A DNA stretch of 64,000 nt from Punica granatum. Taxonomy: Eukaryota; Streptophyta; Magnoliopsida; Myrtales; Lythraceae. Under the pieces are notes generated by a model, which was not told the origin of the DNA, ran no database searches, and saw only the letters and a program-made list of their open reading frames with translations. The stretch is from assembly GCF_007655135.1 (NCBI RefSeq), contig NC_045134.1, positions 10,932,982 to 10,996,981 on the forward strand. Reading direction: 5' to 3'. Positions 34,905 to 47,576 of the stretch are shown here, one piece after another; position 1 is the first letter of the stretch; every line of letters begins with the position of its first letter. A program made the translations under genes and the position numbers.

Positions 34905-35008
34905 CGAGGTCTTTTCTTTTTTCTCTTCCCTGATGAGAGAGGATTAAAAAATGCGCGTTGCTTTAGTGTGTAGTGTCGAGTTTTTATTCACCGATGAAGA
35001 GGTTTTCA

Positions 35009-35024
35009 TCGTGTATATATGTTT
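35009..35024 (-). promoter_or_regulatory. Possible TATA box of AIL5-like gene
   Basis: On the gene strand AAACATATATACACG lies about 490 bp upstream of the ATG and would place the transcript start near 34,985. It is the best TATA-like match close to the leader, but TATA-like strings are frequent in this AT-rich DNA. Confidence 0.25.
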
Positions 35025-35339
35025 TACTTATCACTCAATCTGATGGGTTCTAAATTTATTCTTATGTATTTGTGTAATTCTAATGTCCTATGTTTGAGCC
35101 TCCTTCACGTAATTATATCAAAATATTTATTAAAAATGTGCTCTTTAATATTGTTTGGGGACACTGATTTCTGTGAACTATACTAAATTTTCGGTGATGT
35201 TATTTGAACGGAAACACTGGTTGTGCTAGTTGTTCAGTTCGTTTGATATATTAGCAGTTAAACACGAGAGTCTAAATATTGCGTAACAGAAGCATCAAAG
35301 TTTCCATCACTGTTGCCTACTTTTTTTATCTAACAAAAA

Positions 35340-35418
35340 AGATATGTGTTACTTTATTTAAATTTCTATTTTCTTTTACTAAAATACGTGAGTCTCTCTT
35401 GTAATCGAAAAAAAAAGT
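35340..35418 (+). mobile_element. SINE-like family A, 3' part
   Basis: TTTCTATTTTCTTTTACTAAAA followed by GAGTCTCTCTTGTAATCG and A9 matches the 3' end of the other family A copies. The 5' portion is not clear. Confidence 0.5.
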
Positions 35419-35785
35419 ATTGTGATTCAATAATTCGTAATTTACATAACAACAACGGACAACTGACATACGTGAGTATTTGGAGAATTGTTAAATATCA
35501 TTTGCAAGGAATAAATATTTTTATTTCAAAATTAAACTTTTAATAGAAGTTTATTATGTTGTGTAGTGTCGTGATGAAATTGATTAACATCTAACTCACA
35601 ATAATAACGAGCGAACAATTAAAAGGGATAAGGGAAGAGAAGATTGCACAATCACGTACTCATGTACATGGTTCAGGCTAGTGGTGTGCCAACCGTACGT
35701 CCACAAGTAAAGGAGGTTTTTTCGGTTGTTATTTTACTATGAGCAATTTCAATGTTTTAGATTATAAGTGGAATCCAAAAACTCT

Positions 35786-36038
35786 GGTATAAATTGCACT
35801 ACACATCATTGCTTTTAGTTCTTTTCACCACAAATAAAAAATGAAAATATTTTCATGACATAACATGAAATTTCTGATTTTTTGCAACACATATCAAAAT
35901 GTTAATTTTCCGTCAAAATATTGATGGAATGCTGTCGTGGCACGATTTTTAGGCAAATGTTGCCCAACTGGACACGTGTGGGTCCCACAACCTTATTTCC
36001 CCCTTCCTCTGTCCTGTCTTTCCCGCCCATCTCTGCAA
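35786..36038 (+). repeat. Left terminal inverted repeat of the Mutator-like element
   Basis: Starts GGTATAAATTGCACTACAC after the 10-bp duplication and ends near CGCCCATCTCTGCAA. Confidence 0.75.
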
Positions 36039-36639
36039 TTTTTCCTTCTCCCTCCCGTCTTTTCACCCAATACAAAAACAGACTTAGGGTTCTTCCTTGC
36101 CCTTTTTCAGTTCAATTACAATCGGACAATAAAAGAGGAGCTCTTAAGCTACGCGCTTCCTTCCTTTTCCTCAGCCGGTATGCGATTCTTCCTTTTGCTT
36201 GTCTCTTGTGCTCTTGCAAGTTTAATTTTGCTTTCCTCGATTAGTAAGCATTGGTGATCTCATAAAATGAACGACACAATAGGGAACATCTCGTGCAATG
36301 CAATCTCATAGTCTAAGCAAATACTCAAACTCCATGGCTGTTAATGAATAAGACAAACCTCATAAGGACATCGACATACAAATGATAGGACACCTAATGC
36401 TCCCTGTGTCGAAAATTTCCTATTTTTATCCCACCAATCCACCAACTCTCTCTAAGTTATGTCCCCCCGCAACTAAAGAAAGGATTGTGTTTATCCATCA
36501 TCAACTCGAAATCAGAAAAAAGACATGCAAAATGATATCGAGAGTACCTATGATTGATCATTCTATTTACCGCAAGATGTACCGACGATTGCTCCTCTTC
36601 ACGGAAGGAACCGATACCCTTCAACGATCAGGAGCTTTC

Positions 36640-37327
36640 TGTTGAAAATTATGGCTTATGGGTGAATGAGAAAATTGTTCACGAGTTAATGGCTCTTGAT
36701 TTGCATGTGTTAACCACACTTAAAATTCCTCTTAATGGTAGAGGAATATATTACATTCAAGTGGGAATGAATTATGTTTAAGTGGTGGTTACAAGAGATA
36801 AATGGATTGCATTAATGAATAATCAAATTACATTAACACATATATTGAATATATGTGTTAGTGCACGGAGAGAATAGGAAGAGTCATAGAAGCATTGAAC
36901 CCCTAGCATATAAAATCCAACAATTCTCTCACTTTTAAAAGGGCGCACAAACATTTTCTTCTCTTAGATCTCTGAACTTGCATTCATATTTTGAGATAGT
37001 GTTCGCACTTCACTTCGAGTTCGCTGGAGCGCTGCTGTTTGTGTTGCTGCTTCGCTTGTTGCCATGGGAAACAATTGTCCACGTGACCTCAAGCACCGAG
37101 GAGGGGACAATTCTGTTTCAAGGGGCTTGTGTCTCAAGTGGGGCTCGGCTCTCTCGTTTCTTTCGATCTTCCGATTTCGTCTTTTTATCGGTTTGAATTT
37201 TTAAGTTCTTATACTAGTGAAATTCATTTAATTTTATAGTATTCTATTTGTCCGAATTGCTATACGAATTGTCGTTCAATTTTGTTACTTATTACATGCT
37301 ACCTCTTTATTTTTATTTTTTTTTACA
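36640..37327 (+). repeat. 5' LTR of decayed copia element
   Basis: 688 bp, TGTTGAAAATTATGG...TTTTTACA, with CATATAAAATCC (TATA-like) near 36,908. Confidence 0.85.
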
Positions 37328-37365
37328 ATCTTGAAACATATTTTTTTCTATTTTGAACGATTCGA

Positions 37366-40300
37366 ATGGCGTCGGGGAACGATGGGAATGCGACCAACGG
37401 AAGCCAAACTACTGGCTCCGGCCCTGCTCCTATGTTGCCTAACCATTTAGTTAGCCAAAACATGGCTGCTCCTTCGATGGTTCCTGTGAACCATGTCGAA
37501 AAGCCCGAGAAGTTCAATGGGTTGAACTTCAAGAGGTGGCAGCAAAAGATGCTATTCTACCTCACAATTATGAACCTTGCAAGGTTCTTAATTGAAAATG
37601 CTCCAACCCTATCTGAGGGGGAGTTGGATGTGCAGGCTCTCAGTGCGGTTGACGCCTGCAAGCACTCCAACTATCTTTGACGGAACTATATCATGAATAG
37701 TCTTCATGATTCCCTATTTAGTGTCTATCAAGGGCTTAAGACGGCAAAAGAGTTTTGGGAATCCTTGGACCGTAAATATAAATCAGAGGATGCCGGTGCG
37801 AAAAATTTCTCGTCGGACGATTCCTCGATTTTAAAATGGTGGATTCAAGGACCGTAATGAGTCAATTCCATGAATTTCAAGTGCTTTTGCATGAGATTCA
37901 AGCTGAGGGGATAACTCTAAATGAATCCTTCCAAGTGGTTGTTGTCATTGAGAAACTACCTCCTGGTTGGAAGGATTTCAAGAATTATTTGAAGCATAAA
38001 CGGGAGGAGATGATAATATAAGATCTAGTTGTCAAGTTTCGAATTGAAGAAGACAATAAGAACTCCGGAAAGGATCTCATCCTTCCTACTGCTGCTAAGG
38101 TAAATGTCATGGAGCAAGGGTAAATCTCCAAGAACAAAAAAGGCAAGAAAAAACTGGGTATAAATGGAGAAGTCTCCAAGTCCAAGTTTCAGGGGAAATG
38201 CTTCAACTGTGACAAGAAAGGTCACAGATCTGCTGACTGCAAGCTCCCAAGAGGAAAATGGACCATGAAGCAAACATGGTTAATGAGATAGCCCGAGATG
38301 TGGCAAACATCAACCTATCTGCTGTGATTTCTGAGGTGAACCTCATTGGGTCCAACCCGAAGGAATGGTGACTTGATACCGATGCCACCAGACATGTGTG
38401 CTTAAACAGAGATTTGTTCACTATGCTTGAACCGGTCATTGCGGAGAGGATCTATATGAGAAACTCTACCCATTCTGTTGTTGAAGGTCAAGGCAAGGTG
38501 GTCTTGAAGATGACTTCAGGAAATGAGCTAACTCTGAACAACGTATTGTACGTACTTGAGATTCGGAAGAATTTAGTCTACGGGTCATTGCTAAACAAGC
38601 ATGGGTTCAGGATGGTTTTTGAGTTAGACAAAGTTATTTTGTCCAAGTCTGGAATGTACTTAGGAAAGGGATATGTGTGTGATGGGCTTTTTAAGCTCAA
38701 TGTAATGACCACAATCAATAAGAATTATGGTTCTTCTGCATATTTGATTGAGTCTCCTAATTTGTGGCATGGAAGACTAGGTCATGTTAATTATAATACT
38801 TTGTGTAGATTAATTAACTTGAATTACATACCTACATTCCAAATTGAATCACAACACAAATGTGAAATTTGTGTTGAGACAAAATTGACAAGATCACCCT
38901 TTCAAACGATTGAAAGGAACACCGAGACACTTGATCTAATTCATAGTGATGTATGCGATTTAAAGTTCGCAACAACAAGAGGTGGTAATAATTATTTTAT
39001 TACCTTTATCGATGATAGTACAAAATACTGTTATGTATATTTGTTGAAAAACAAAGATGAGGCCATAGAAAATTTTGTTCTCTATAAAAATGAAGTTGAG
39101 AATCAATTCAACAAGAAAATTAAGAGATTGAGGAGCGACAGAGGAGGCAAATACGTAACGCCTTTCAGGGAATTCTGTACACAACACGGAATTATACACG
39201 AAGTGACTGCACCCTATTCACCTCAATCGAATGTGTTGTTGAACGCAAAAACCACACGTTGAAAGACATGATGAATGCGATGTTATTAAATTCATGATTA
39301 CCTCAAAATATGTGGAGTGAAGCAATTTTGTCAAGCAATTACCTATTAAATAAGGTACCTCGAAAGAAAGAGGAAAAGACACCTTATGAATTATTTAGAG
39401 GCATGAGACTATCCTACAATCACTTGCGAGTGTGGGAGTGCTTGGCAAAAGTAGTTGTTCCAACACCAAAGAAAGTAAAGATTGATCCAAAGACGGTGGA
39501 CTGCATCTTTATTGGCTATGCACATAACAATAGTGCTTATCGATTTCTTGTGCATGAATCTAAGATTCCCGATATACAGAAGAACACGATAATGGAATCA
39601 AGGAATGCATCGTTTTTTGAAGATGTATTTCCATGTAAACTAAATAAGGCATTGAGTTTGTCGAAGCAAACCTCATACACTATGAATGATGGACTTCATG
39701 ACATAGATCATGAAAGCCAGGGTTCAGATTAAGAAATTGAACCTAGACGCAACAAAAGAGCTAGAATTGAAAAATCATTTGTGAATGATTTTCTGACATA
39801 TTTGTTAGAAAAGTAACCACAAAGCTATGCTGAAGTAGTGAATTCCTTCGAGGGACCTCTCTAGAAGGAGGCAATCAAAAGTGAAATTGATTCGGTTATG
39901 CAGAATCATACTTGGAAATTAGTGGATCTCCCCACTGGTTGCAAACTCTTAGGATCCAAATGGATCTTTAAGAAGAAAATGAAAGCAGATGGATCCATTG
40001 ATAAGTACAAGGTCAGGCTTGTAATTAAGGAATACAGGCAAAAGGAAGGCTTGGACTATTTTGATACTTATTCTCTTGTGACAAGAATAAATTCCATTAG
40101 GATGATACTTGCAATTGCGGCACTACATAATTTGGTAGTTCATCAAATGGATGTGAAAACAGCTTTCTTAAATGGAGATTTAGATGAAGAAATCTATATG
40201 GGTTTGTGGCTTTAGGAAAAGAAAGATAGTCTATAAATTCATCAAATCATTGTATGGGTTGAAACAAGCGCAAAGTAGTGGCCCGAAAAATTCGATAATG

Positions 40301-41144
40301 CAATGATTTCCAATGGATTTAATATCAATGAATGTGATAAATGTGTATACATTAAGGAGACATAAAATGGCTACGTCATTTTATGTCTCTACGTGGATGA
40401 CATACTTATTGTTAGTAGTGATGACAAAATGATCAAATTTACGAAGAATATGCTGAATTCGAGATTTGACATAAAAGATATTGGACTCACTGATGTGATT
40501 TTAGGAATTAAAATCATGAGAACATCAGACGGACTAATTTTGAATCAGTCACACTACATAGATAAAATTCTGAAAAAATTTCGCAAAAATGATTATGGAA
40601 TTTCAAAGACTCCAATAAACAATAATCTTCATCTATCAAAGAATAGATGATAAAGTATTTCTCAGTTAGAATACTCACGGGTCATTGGAAATCTAATATA
40701 TCTGATGAGTTGTACTAGCCGGATATTGCATACTCAGTTAGTATACTCAGTAAATATACGAATAATCCGAGTCGGAACTATTGGAATGTAATTGTCAGGA
40801 TATTCAGATACCTTAGATACACTCGAGATTACGGACTGTACTATACTAGATATCCAGTTGTCCTAGAGGGGTACAGTGATGCAAACTGGATATCTGATAT
40901 AACGGATTCGAAATCCACTAGTGGATATATGTTCACACTAGCAGGTGCAGTAGTGTCATGGAAGTCCTCGAAATAAACTGTTATCGCTAGGTCCACAATG
41001 GAATCTGAGTTTATTGCTTTGGATAAATGTGGAGAAAAAGTTGAATGGCTGCGCCATTTTCTAGAAGACATTCCTAAATGGAAAAAATTAGTGCCACCAA
41101 TTTGTATCTACTATGATAGTCAAACGGCAATTGGAAGGGCACAA

Positions 41145-41176
<32 letters not shown>

Positions 41177-41284
41177 ACATCGTAGACATAATATCATTAG
41201 CCAACTGATCTCAACTGAAATTATCTCTATTGACTACGTGCGATCAAAGGATAATATAGATGCAGCTAACCAAAGGGTTAAGTA
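37366..41284 (+). pseudogene. Broken gag-pol of decayed copia element
   Basis: Starts MASGNDGNATNGS and shows, in order: Gag with KPEKFNGLNFKRWQQKM, a stop at 37680 and a frame change near 37,805; zinc knuckle CFNCDKKGHRSADC near 38,195; protease with a stop before the site and Gly changed to Asp in the D-T-G motif (DTDAT near 38,375); pre-integrase LWHGRLGH and integrase HSDVCDL and RSDRGGKY; a frameshift near 39,229 in the segment that would carry the catalytic Glu; RT with VKTAFLNGDL and YVDDI (40,390); RNase H with STMESEFIAL and a stop near 40,977. It cannot make a working polyprotein. The order protease-integrase-RT confirms Ty1-copia. Confidence 0.93.
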
Positions 41285-41863
41285 AATAGCAGTTTGAGAA
41301 GTTGTCAAAGGGAATGGGTTTGAAGGCCATTATAGGAAAGGTTTTATAGAGAACACCCAACTTAGCTGACTAGAGATCCCAAGATCTAGGTTCAATGGGA
41401 CAACCAAATTATAGAACTGAATTAAATCATTGTGGGGGAGAATATCCCTGGACCACTCCTTGATGAAACGGTGATAAATGAATAAGGCTAGCAATCTAAA
41501 TTACTTTAATGATATGTGAAATCACCTATGTGAAAGAGAAGTAGGGCCGCTATAGAGGAAAATTTCTATGGACTTAATTCTTCAAAAACTCTCGTAGAAC
41601 CAGGACAATGTTCTATGGCAAAAATAGACACAACTATGAGAACCGAATGAAGTTAGTTGACTCATGTGTGAGGTGTGTGATATCTTTACACAAAACAGTG
41701 GAACAATTCAAGGACATCGCGTCTATTGGACTGTTAGAGTAAAGTACATGCATTTTCACAAGGGAAGGTTCAAGGGTGGTGACACCTACCTATCCTATGC
41801 AAGTTCAACTGGTGAACACTATCAGTGAGTCAAAACAAAACAATTTACATTCATGTGGGGGAT

Positions 41864-42476
41864 TGTTGGAAATTATGGCTTATGGGTGAATGAAAAAATT
41901 GTTCACAAACTAATGACTCTCGATTTGCTTGTGTTAACCAAACTTAAAATTCCTCTTCATGGTAGAGGAATATATTACATTCAAGTGGGAATGAATTATG
42001 TTTAAGTGGTGGTTACAAGAGATGAATGGATTGCATTCATGAATAATCAAATTCCAATAACACATATATTGAATATATGTGTTAGTGCACGGAGAGAATA
42101 AGAAGAGTCATAAAAGCATTGAACTCCTAGCCTATAAAATCCAACAATTCTCTCACTTTTAAAAGGGCGCACAAGCATTTTCTTCTCTTAGATTTCTAAA
42201 CTTGCATCCGTATTTTGAGATAGTGTTCGCACTTCACTTCGAGTTCGCTGAAGCGTTGTTGTTTGTGTTGCTACTTCGCTTGTTGCTATTTTTACCTTGG
42301 GAAACAATTGTCCACGTGACCTCAAGCACCCAGGAGATGATAATTCTGTTTCAAGGGGTTTGTGTCTAACACAGGACTCGGCTCTCTCGTGTCTTCCGAT
42401 CTTCCGGTTTCGTCTTTGTATCAGTTTGAGTTTCTAAGTTCTCGTGCTACCTCTTTATTATTATTTTTTTTTTACA
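41864..42476 (+). repeat. 3' LTR of decayed copia element
   Basis: 613 bp, TGTTGGAAATTATGG...TTTTTACA. Aligned to the 5' LTR it has many substitutions, a short insertion (CTATTTTTACCTT region) and one ~100-bp deletion. Confidence 0.85.
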
Positions 42477-42598
42477 CTTTCTCCTTCGTAGTTCAGTCGA
42501 TCATTCCAGTGATCATTGAGGATTTAGGGTTTTGATCGCCTTTGTTTGCTTTGCCAAAGAAGAAGAAAAAACAAAGGGGTGTTTGGGAGTAGAAGTGT

Positions 42599-42851
42599 TT
42601 GCATAGATGGGCGAGAAAGGCAGGATATAGGAAGGGGGACAATAAGGTTATGGGACTCGCATGTGTCCAACTAGGCAACATTTGGCCTCAAAAATGTGCC
42701 ACAATAGCGTTCTGTCAATTTTTTGATAGAAAATTAACATTTTGATGTGTGTTGTAAAAAATCGAAAATTTTGTGTCATGTCATGAAAATATTTCGATTT
42801 TTGATGTGCGGTGAAAAGAATTAAAAAATCATGATGTATGGTGTAATTTAT
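42599..42851 (-). repeat. Right terminal inverted repeat of the Mutator-like element
   Basis: Reverse complement of the left arm, ending GTGTAATTTAT. The last 9 bp GTAATTTAT are also the target of the MITE. Confidence 0.75.
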
Positions 42852-43170
42852 GGTAAATTACAAAAAAAAACTCAAATTTTGTAAACAGTTTCAATTTTGT
42901 CCTAAATTTTGTTTTGTAATAGAAAAAACCATAAGTTTTCTAAAATGTCTCAAAAATGACATCCGTTATAAATTTCGTCAATTTTTGCCTACGTGTGACC
43001 TACGTGGACTGTTAAAGGGACCCACCATCAGCAGCAAAAATTGACGGAATTTATAACGGATGTCATTTTTTAGATATTTTAGAAAACTTATGATTTTTTC
43101 TGTTACAAAACAAAATTTAGGACAAAACTGAAACTTTTTACAAAATTTGAATTTTTTTGTAATTTGTCCC
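42852..43170. mobile_element. Foldback MITE of 319 bp
   Basis: Nearly perfect ~137-bp arms (from 42852 and ending at 43170) meet around a ~45-bp centre containing ACGTGTGACCTACGTGG. The 9-bp duplication GTAATTTAT flanks it (42843-42851 and 43171-43179), again a Mutator-type length. A transcript would fold into a long hairpin, so it is a candidate source of small RNA. Confidence 0.9.
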
Positions 43171-43189
43171 GTAATTTATCAAAAACTCT

Positions 43190-44985
43190 CAAAGAATACT
43201 TTCACACATGCACCCTCTTATAACAAAGAGATGAATATAAGACCATAAAAGGATGGAGGAAATCCCGAGACAAATCTTGATGATACATATCACCAAGAGT
43301 TGCAGGGAGCATTTTAAGGCAGAACTAATTAGGATACCACAATGCCAAATCATGTTTTAGGGAGCCGAACCTCGGTTTGCCATTGAGCGACCACAAACCA
43401 CAATTTGGACCGCTTGAAATGCGGTGTAGAGGCATGTTTGCCTCTATACTTTAGTGTGCAAGGTATGAACCACGGTTTGAGAAAGGAGCGACCGCAGTTT
43501 TCACAGCCCCATTCTCCAACTCCAAGCTTCGTCTTCACTTGACTTTGGGCAAGGGGGACAAATGGGTCACGGGTTCCACACTCGAACTTTCAAAAAAGAA
43601 ACATAGATAAACTAATTACGAGGCGGTCGCATGCGAACTACTCGCCACAAGCTTCACGCTTGGTTGGACTAACACAAGGCACAATTTTGGCAACATCGGC
43701 ATTGAATCTAGTGTGGGAGTCACAAGGATGTGCAACATGCTCTGATATCATTACGGGATACTTTCCCCAAATCATGGGATAAGAAAAAATATCTTTACAG
43801 GTTGTGATAATCCATGATTCAGGAAAAATTTCTATTGGACATATAAGCGAATACGATCATATATATCCCAAAAGCGCAAATCGATAGGATAATCAGGATT
43901 TGATTATATACCTATGAATTTCTTCATGTTTCTCCGACATGGAATACAACTTCTTTCAACAATAATTTTCGTTTTTCAATAGTAAAATTCCTCTGTTCTG
44001 CCTATATTTGTTTACTCCTTCAGTTTGAGTTTTGTCACATATAATCGGAGGTTTGTTGTTCTTATCTTTCAGTTTTATCTCGAATTCGAAATTCTTTCGT
44101 ATCGGGATTCCTCGAGGAGTCCAGCGAAAATTTTCCCCAATGGGTTGCAAGAAGTGTGAAAACCAAAGCCAACAGGTCCTGCTTCTTAGACACGTGCCCC
44201 GTATTATGACCGCAAAACGCTTGTCCTATATAATTTTCAAAGCACTCGAGAAAAGGTCGAAGTTTCTGTACGCACAATACCCCTTTCTATTTTTGTTGCT
44301 TATAGGGTAATTAAAAAAATTAATTGCTAAAAGGAGCAATAACTGAAGAGTGTTATGTTGTGAAAATTAATGAATAGCTCCTTTTATATATGAAATATTA
44401 ACTGGGTAACTAATAAGAATTTAGATCGGGCTCCACTTTCTTCCTACTAATAAAGTATGCATTGTTATTTTACGGTGAATAACAAGTAATATGCATATCG
44501 ACTCATCAAAGATGTGAAAGCCGGATAATGGTCAGAAACAGATTAAGAAGCAAATGCATGCAGCGATCATAATAACTAAATAAATAAATAAAACAAAAGA
44601 TGAAGCAAAATATGAATTAAGTCGATGATATGTTTGATTATCGGTGAAATCATACGTTAATTTATTTTACATAAGTAAAAAAATGACTCTTGGTAATCAT
44701 TACTCTTCTATTATTTGTGCATACATTAAATTGGTCTTAAGAAAAACAAATAAACACACACATATATATGTATATATATGATAATATATTTCATTGTGTA
44801 CACCAAAAATGTCAGCCACTTTCATGTTCGTTTTTGTTTTCATTGGGAGCAGATAGATGCCAAAATCTATTTATAACTATAATTATTATTATATATTATT
44901 ATTATTAAAAAACAAAAAAAGAACGCAAATACTCCTTTTAATATATTTCTTCCTCTTTTGAGAAACTTTATAACTATATATAGGG
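43190..44985. other. Intergenic DNA, possible LTR element relic
   Basis: No gene seen. On the minus strand TGATATCAGAGC at 43739-43750 differs at one base from the Met-tRNA primer site, and the sequence to its right could be an LTR. No partner LTR or coding remnant was found. Confidence 0.3.
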
Positions 44986-44989
44986 AAAA

Positions 44990-45745
44990 TTATATAGAAA
45001 AAGTACAAACTTTATACGTTTTTTTTACTTTTTAGCACAAATTATTTTTTTCTCTGTAGAAAAATACGCAAGCTATTGATTCATTATTAATTTTAGCATG
45101 CCATTAGATTATTTGTCAATTCTAACCAAATGTGCTAACATGACACTTGATGGTAATAAGTAGCGCATTGATATTGGCTAAGTAGGCCCTATATAAATTT
45201 TATTATTAAAAGTTATTATAAAAAAAAATAGAAGACATGAAGGAGGAACAAGGGAGTAGGGGTCAAAGATGGGGGCAGTAGTCGTTGGTGACCCGATTTG
45301 CAGGGAGGTAGCCTTCCCACCACAACTCAATCGGGATCGTCGGTCACCAGTGTGATGGTTGACGACCCCATTTGGAGTGGTGGAGACTGCCGGTGAGGGC
45401 CACCGATAGAAATTGAGGGAATGCTCGGACCCTGATTGGGAATACGGTGGCCGCCGATAAGGTCCCCATTGTTGGCCCCCCTCCTCTTCCTTCTTAGTTT
45501 TTCAGGTACAGTTTTGCTCTTTTTTTTAATTTATAATTTTTCAAAAATTCGAGGTCTACCTAGCCAATATTTATACGCCACGTGTCATTGTTAAGTGTCA
45601 CATCAGCACATCAAGTTAGAATTGACGAAAAATTTAACGATATGATGAAACTGATAACGAATTAATAGTTTGAATATTTTTCATAAAATAAAATAGTTTA
45701 TAATGTAAAAAGTGTACTACGTCTGTACTTTTATATGTTCTCCTT
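44990..45745. mobile_element. Long inverted-repeat DNA element with G+C-rich centre
   Basis: About 200 bp at 44,995-45,190 aligns with the reverse complement of 45,548-45,745. Shared pieces include GTCAATTCTAAC, TGACACTT and ATATTGGCTA(A/G)GTAG. The centre at 45,250-45,500 is markedly richer in G+C than anything around it. This layout suggests a Mutator-like element that has captured foreign sequence (Pack-MULE). No target duplication could be set. Confidence 0.5.
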
Positions 45746-46440
45746 ATACATAATAATATAATTTTTTATGTGTATTCAATATCATAAGGAGGGGGAGTAC
45801 CCCAAGTGGAAGCTTTTCATGGGACAGGGGAGCGGTGACTCCCACTGTTTGCCGCTCCCTATTTTGACCCGAAAAAGCGTCCCCTTTGAGATGAGAAATA
45901 TGTCAACATGTAAACGGGAGGGCAAATCTGACGGTCCCCTTTTTCTCCTTTTTTTTTTTGGCGCTACATGTGGCGATTTCTTCAATGGTTTTTTTTTTGT
46001 TGAAAACATCGTCAGTGGTTTGGTTGATGCTGGATATGCTCATTAGATGGTTGTTAATCAGATTGCTAAACAATATTCTATCATCATAAGACATCCAATC
46101 TATTCGTTAAGTTGACGGATACTAATAACGATCTATCAACGTCATTGTGTTAGTTTCTAATGAATATATACGTACGTTTTTTTTGGTAATCAATATATAC
46201 ATATTTACATGCCATAAAAATATGAAGCAAATTTTTTTTCGAAGGATATCGGCCTATGAAATCTTTTGTTGCTCCACCTGCAAAAAGAATGTAACAACAA
46301 AGAAGAAATTAACCTACATTAAGGGATCTGGTACCAAAAAAAAAACCTACATGAAGGGATAGGTTGCTTATATAAAATAAAGGATAAAATATTAAAGAAG
46401 GTGCAGTCACTGCTTTAGCACTGCAAATATAAAAAATATG

Positions 46441-46585
46441 GAGTGCAATAATATATACTCTAGCCTGACAATCAAAACGTTACAGGTTCGATACTTAGTG
46501 TGATTACTAATATCCCTTTATCAGCTATTGTGATTTCTATTTCATTAAACTAGGTACACGGATCTCCATTATAACCGAAAAAAAT
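46441..46585 (+). mobile_element. SINE-like family A, copy 3 (best preserved)
   Basis: B-box-like CAGGTTCGATACT at 46,483, then CCCTTTATCAGCTATTGTGA, TTTCTATTTCATTAAACTAG, and end GGATCTCCATTATAACCG-A7. Matches copies at 19,231, 24,120, 50,885 and 58,078. Confidence 0.65.
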
Positions 46586-46849
46586 AAAGGATATGATAGC
46601 GCCGTATCATTTGGATAATGTATCAAATTTAGTACATATTTTAAAAATTGCCTAAAAAAAATATGAATTTCCACCAAATCTAAATAAGTTTTGAAACTTC
46701 CGTAATGCAAAACTCAAACATGGCACATCGACTTCGGTTAATCTGCACAATTAAATATGAATGTGCGTGCAAGCGAATATATAACATAGATCGAGGGATC
46801 ACTTGTTTTTTTACTTGTTGCGCAACTCGGACTCTTTGAAAGAATATTC

Positions 46850-47225
46850 TTAGCAGGTTTGGAGTTCATCAAGAAGTGAAGGATTGGTATTCAGAGGTGA
46901 GATGGACTTGCTTGTTTAAAGGCAGGGGAGTTGATTCTACCATTCTTCGTCTAGCGAGGACAGGCTATATCTATCAAGTATGACAGGAATGGAACCTCCG
47001 GGTTTTTCAAAAGAGGATGAATTCGATATCAGTTCTTTTGCAGCAAGTATTAGGCCTTGTAAAGCTAAAAGAGAGATCTATTCCTACTTTTGAGGCCAAA
47101 CTTGAGACTTCTCTTGCTGCTAGAGTTTTTGAATTCTGATGTATATTTGTGTTTAATTATTACCTTGGATAGTGTACTTTGTAGATACCCTTTTAATTAA
47201 TGAAATTTCTATCACTTATAACATA
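46850..47225 (+). pseudogene. Probable LINE 3'-end remnant
   Basis: One frame with a single stop reads FGVHQEVKDWYSEVRWT..., LARTGYIYQV, a stop, then EWNLRVFQKRMNS and LETSLAARVFEF. It resembles the extreme C-terminus of plant LINE reverse transcriptase proteins, after the zf-RVT domain, where the usual text is ...YHIWRERN.R.F. The rest of the element is absent, as in a 5'-truncated LINE. Confidence 0.5.
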
Positions 47226-47576
47226 ATGGCTCAAATGCCCCTATTCTTGTGTTAAATTTTATATTTAATATATAAAAGTCGACGTGTGAAATGTGAGATT
47301 TACATTCCATAACTCTTAGCTACAGCCTACAGGTAATACGTCCTCTGTTGCTTGAAACGATCACGAGGATCTTTCATATATTCAATAAAAATGGATACAA
47401 AGGAAAACGCCCAATTCGGATATTACAATAATGGAATATAACAATTTATCCACTAGGCATTCTGCAAAGAAAAATAATGTGCACAAACCATTAGAATAAA
47501 ACAAGTGCAATTGAAAATTATCGTCCTAAAACCGTTAATCTCGATCACGACCTATCTGTAGTGATATGATCTAGCT

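Larger units (their letters stand above)
36640..42476 (+). mobile_element. Decayed Ty1-copia retrotransposon
   Basis: LTRs at 36640-37327 and 41864-42476 begin TGTTG and end TTTACA. The exact duplication CTTTC lies outside both (36635-36639 and 42477-42481). A purine-rich GTGGGGGA precedes the right LTR. The right LTR lacks about 100 bp near its 3' end (CTTATACTAGTG... to TACATGC of the left copy). I see no standard Met-tRNA primer site after the left LTR. The coding region is broken many times (next entries). It sits inside the Mutator-like element and is therefore younger than it. Confidence 0.93.
35786..43179. mobile_element. Non-autonomous Mutator-like element, with nested insertions
   Basis: Inverted terminal arms of 253 bp (35786-36038 and 42599-42851) align along their whole length and share runs such as ATCAAAATGTTAATTTTC and TATTTTCATGACAT. 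The exact 10-bp repeat CAAAAACTCT stands just outside (35776-35785 and 43180-43189), a size typical of Mutator-like elements. The right copy becomes adjacent only after removing a MITE inserted at the element's tip. Subtracting the copia element (36640-42476) and the MITE leaves about 1.2 kb with no transposase. Identity between arms is roughly 80% by eye, so it is an old insertion. Confidence 0.8.

Noticed and set aside
43739..43750. Full minus-strand LTR retrotransposon at the primer-site-like sequence
   Set aside because: One 12-bp match with one mismatch, with no LTR pair or Gag/Pol remnant, is not enough.
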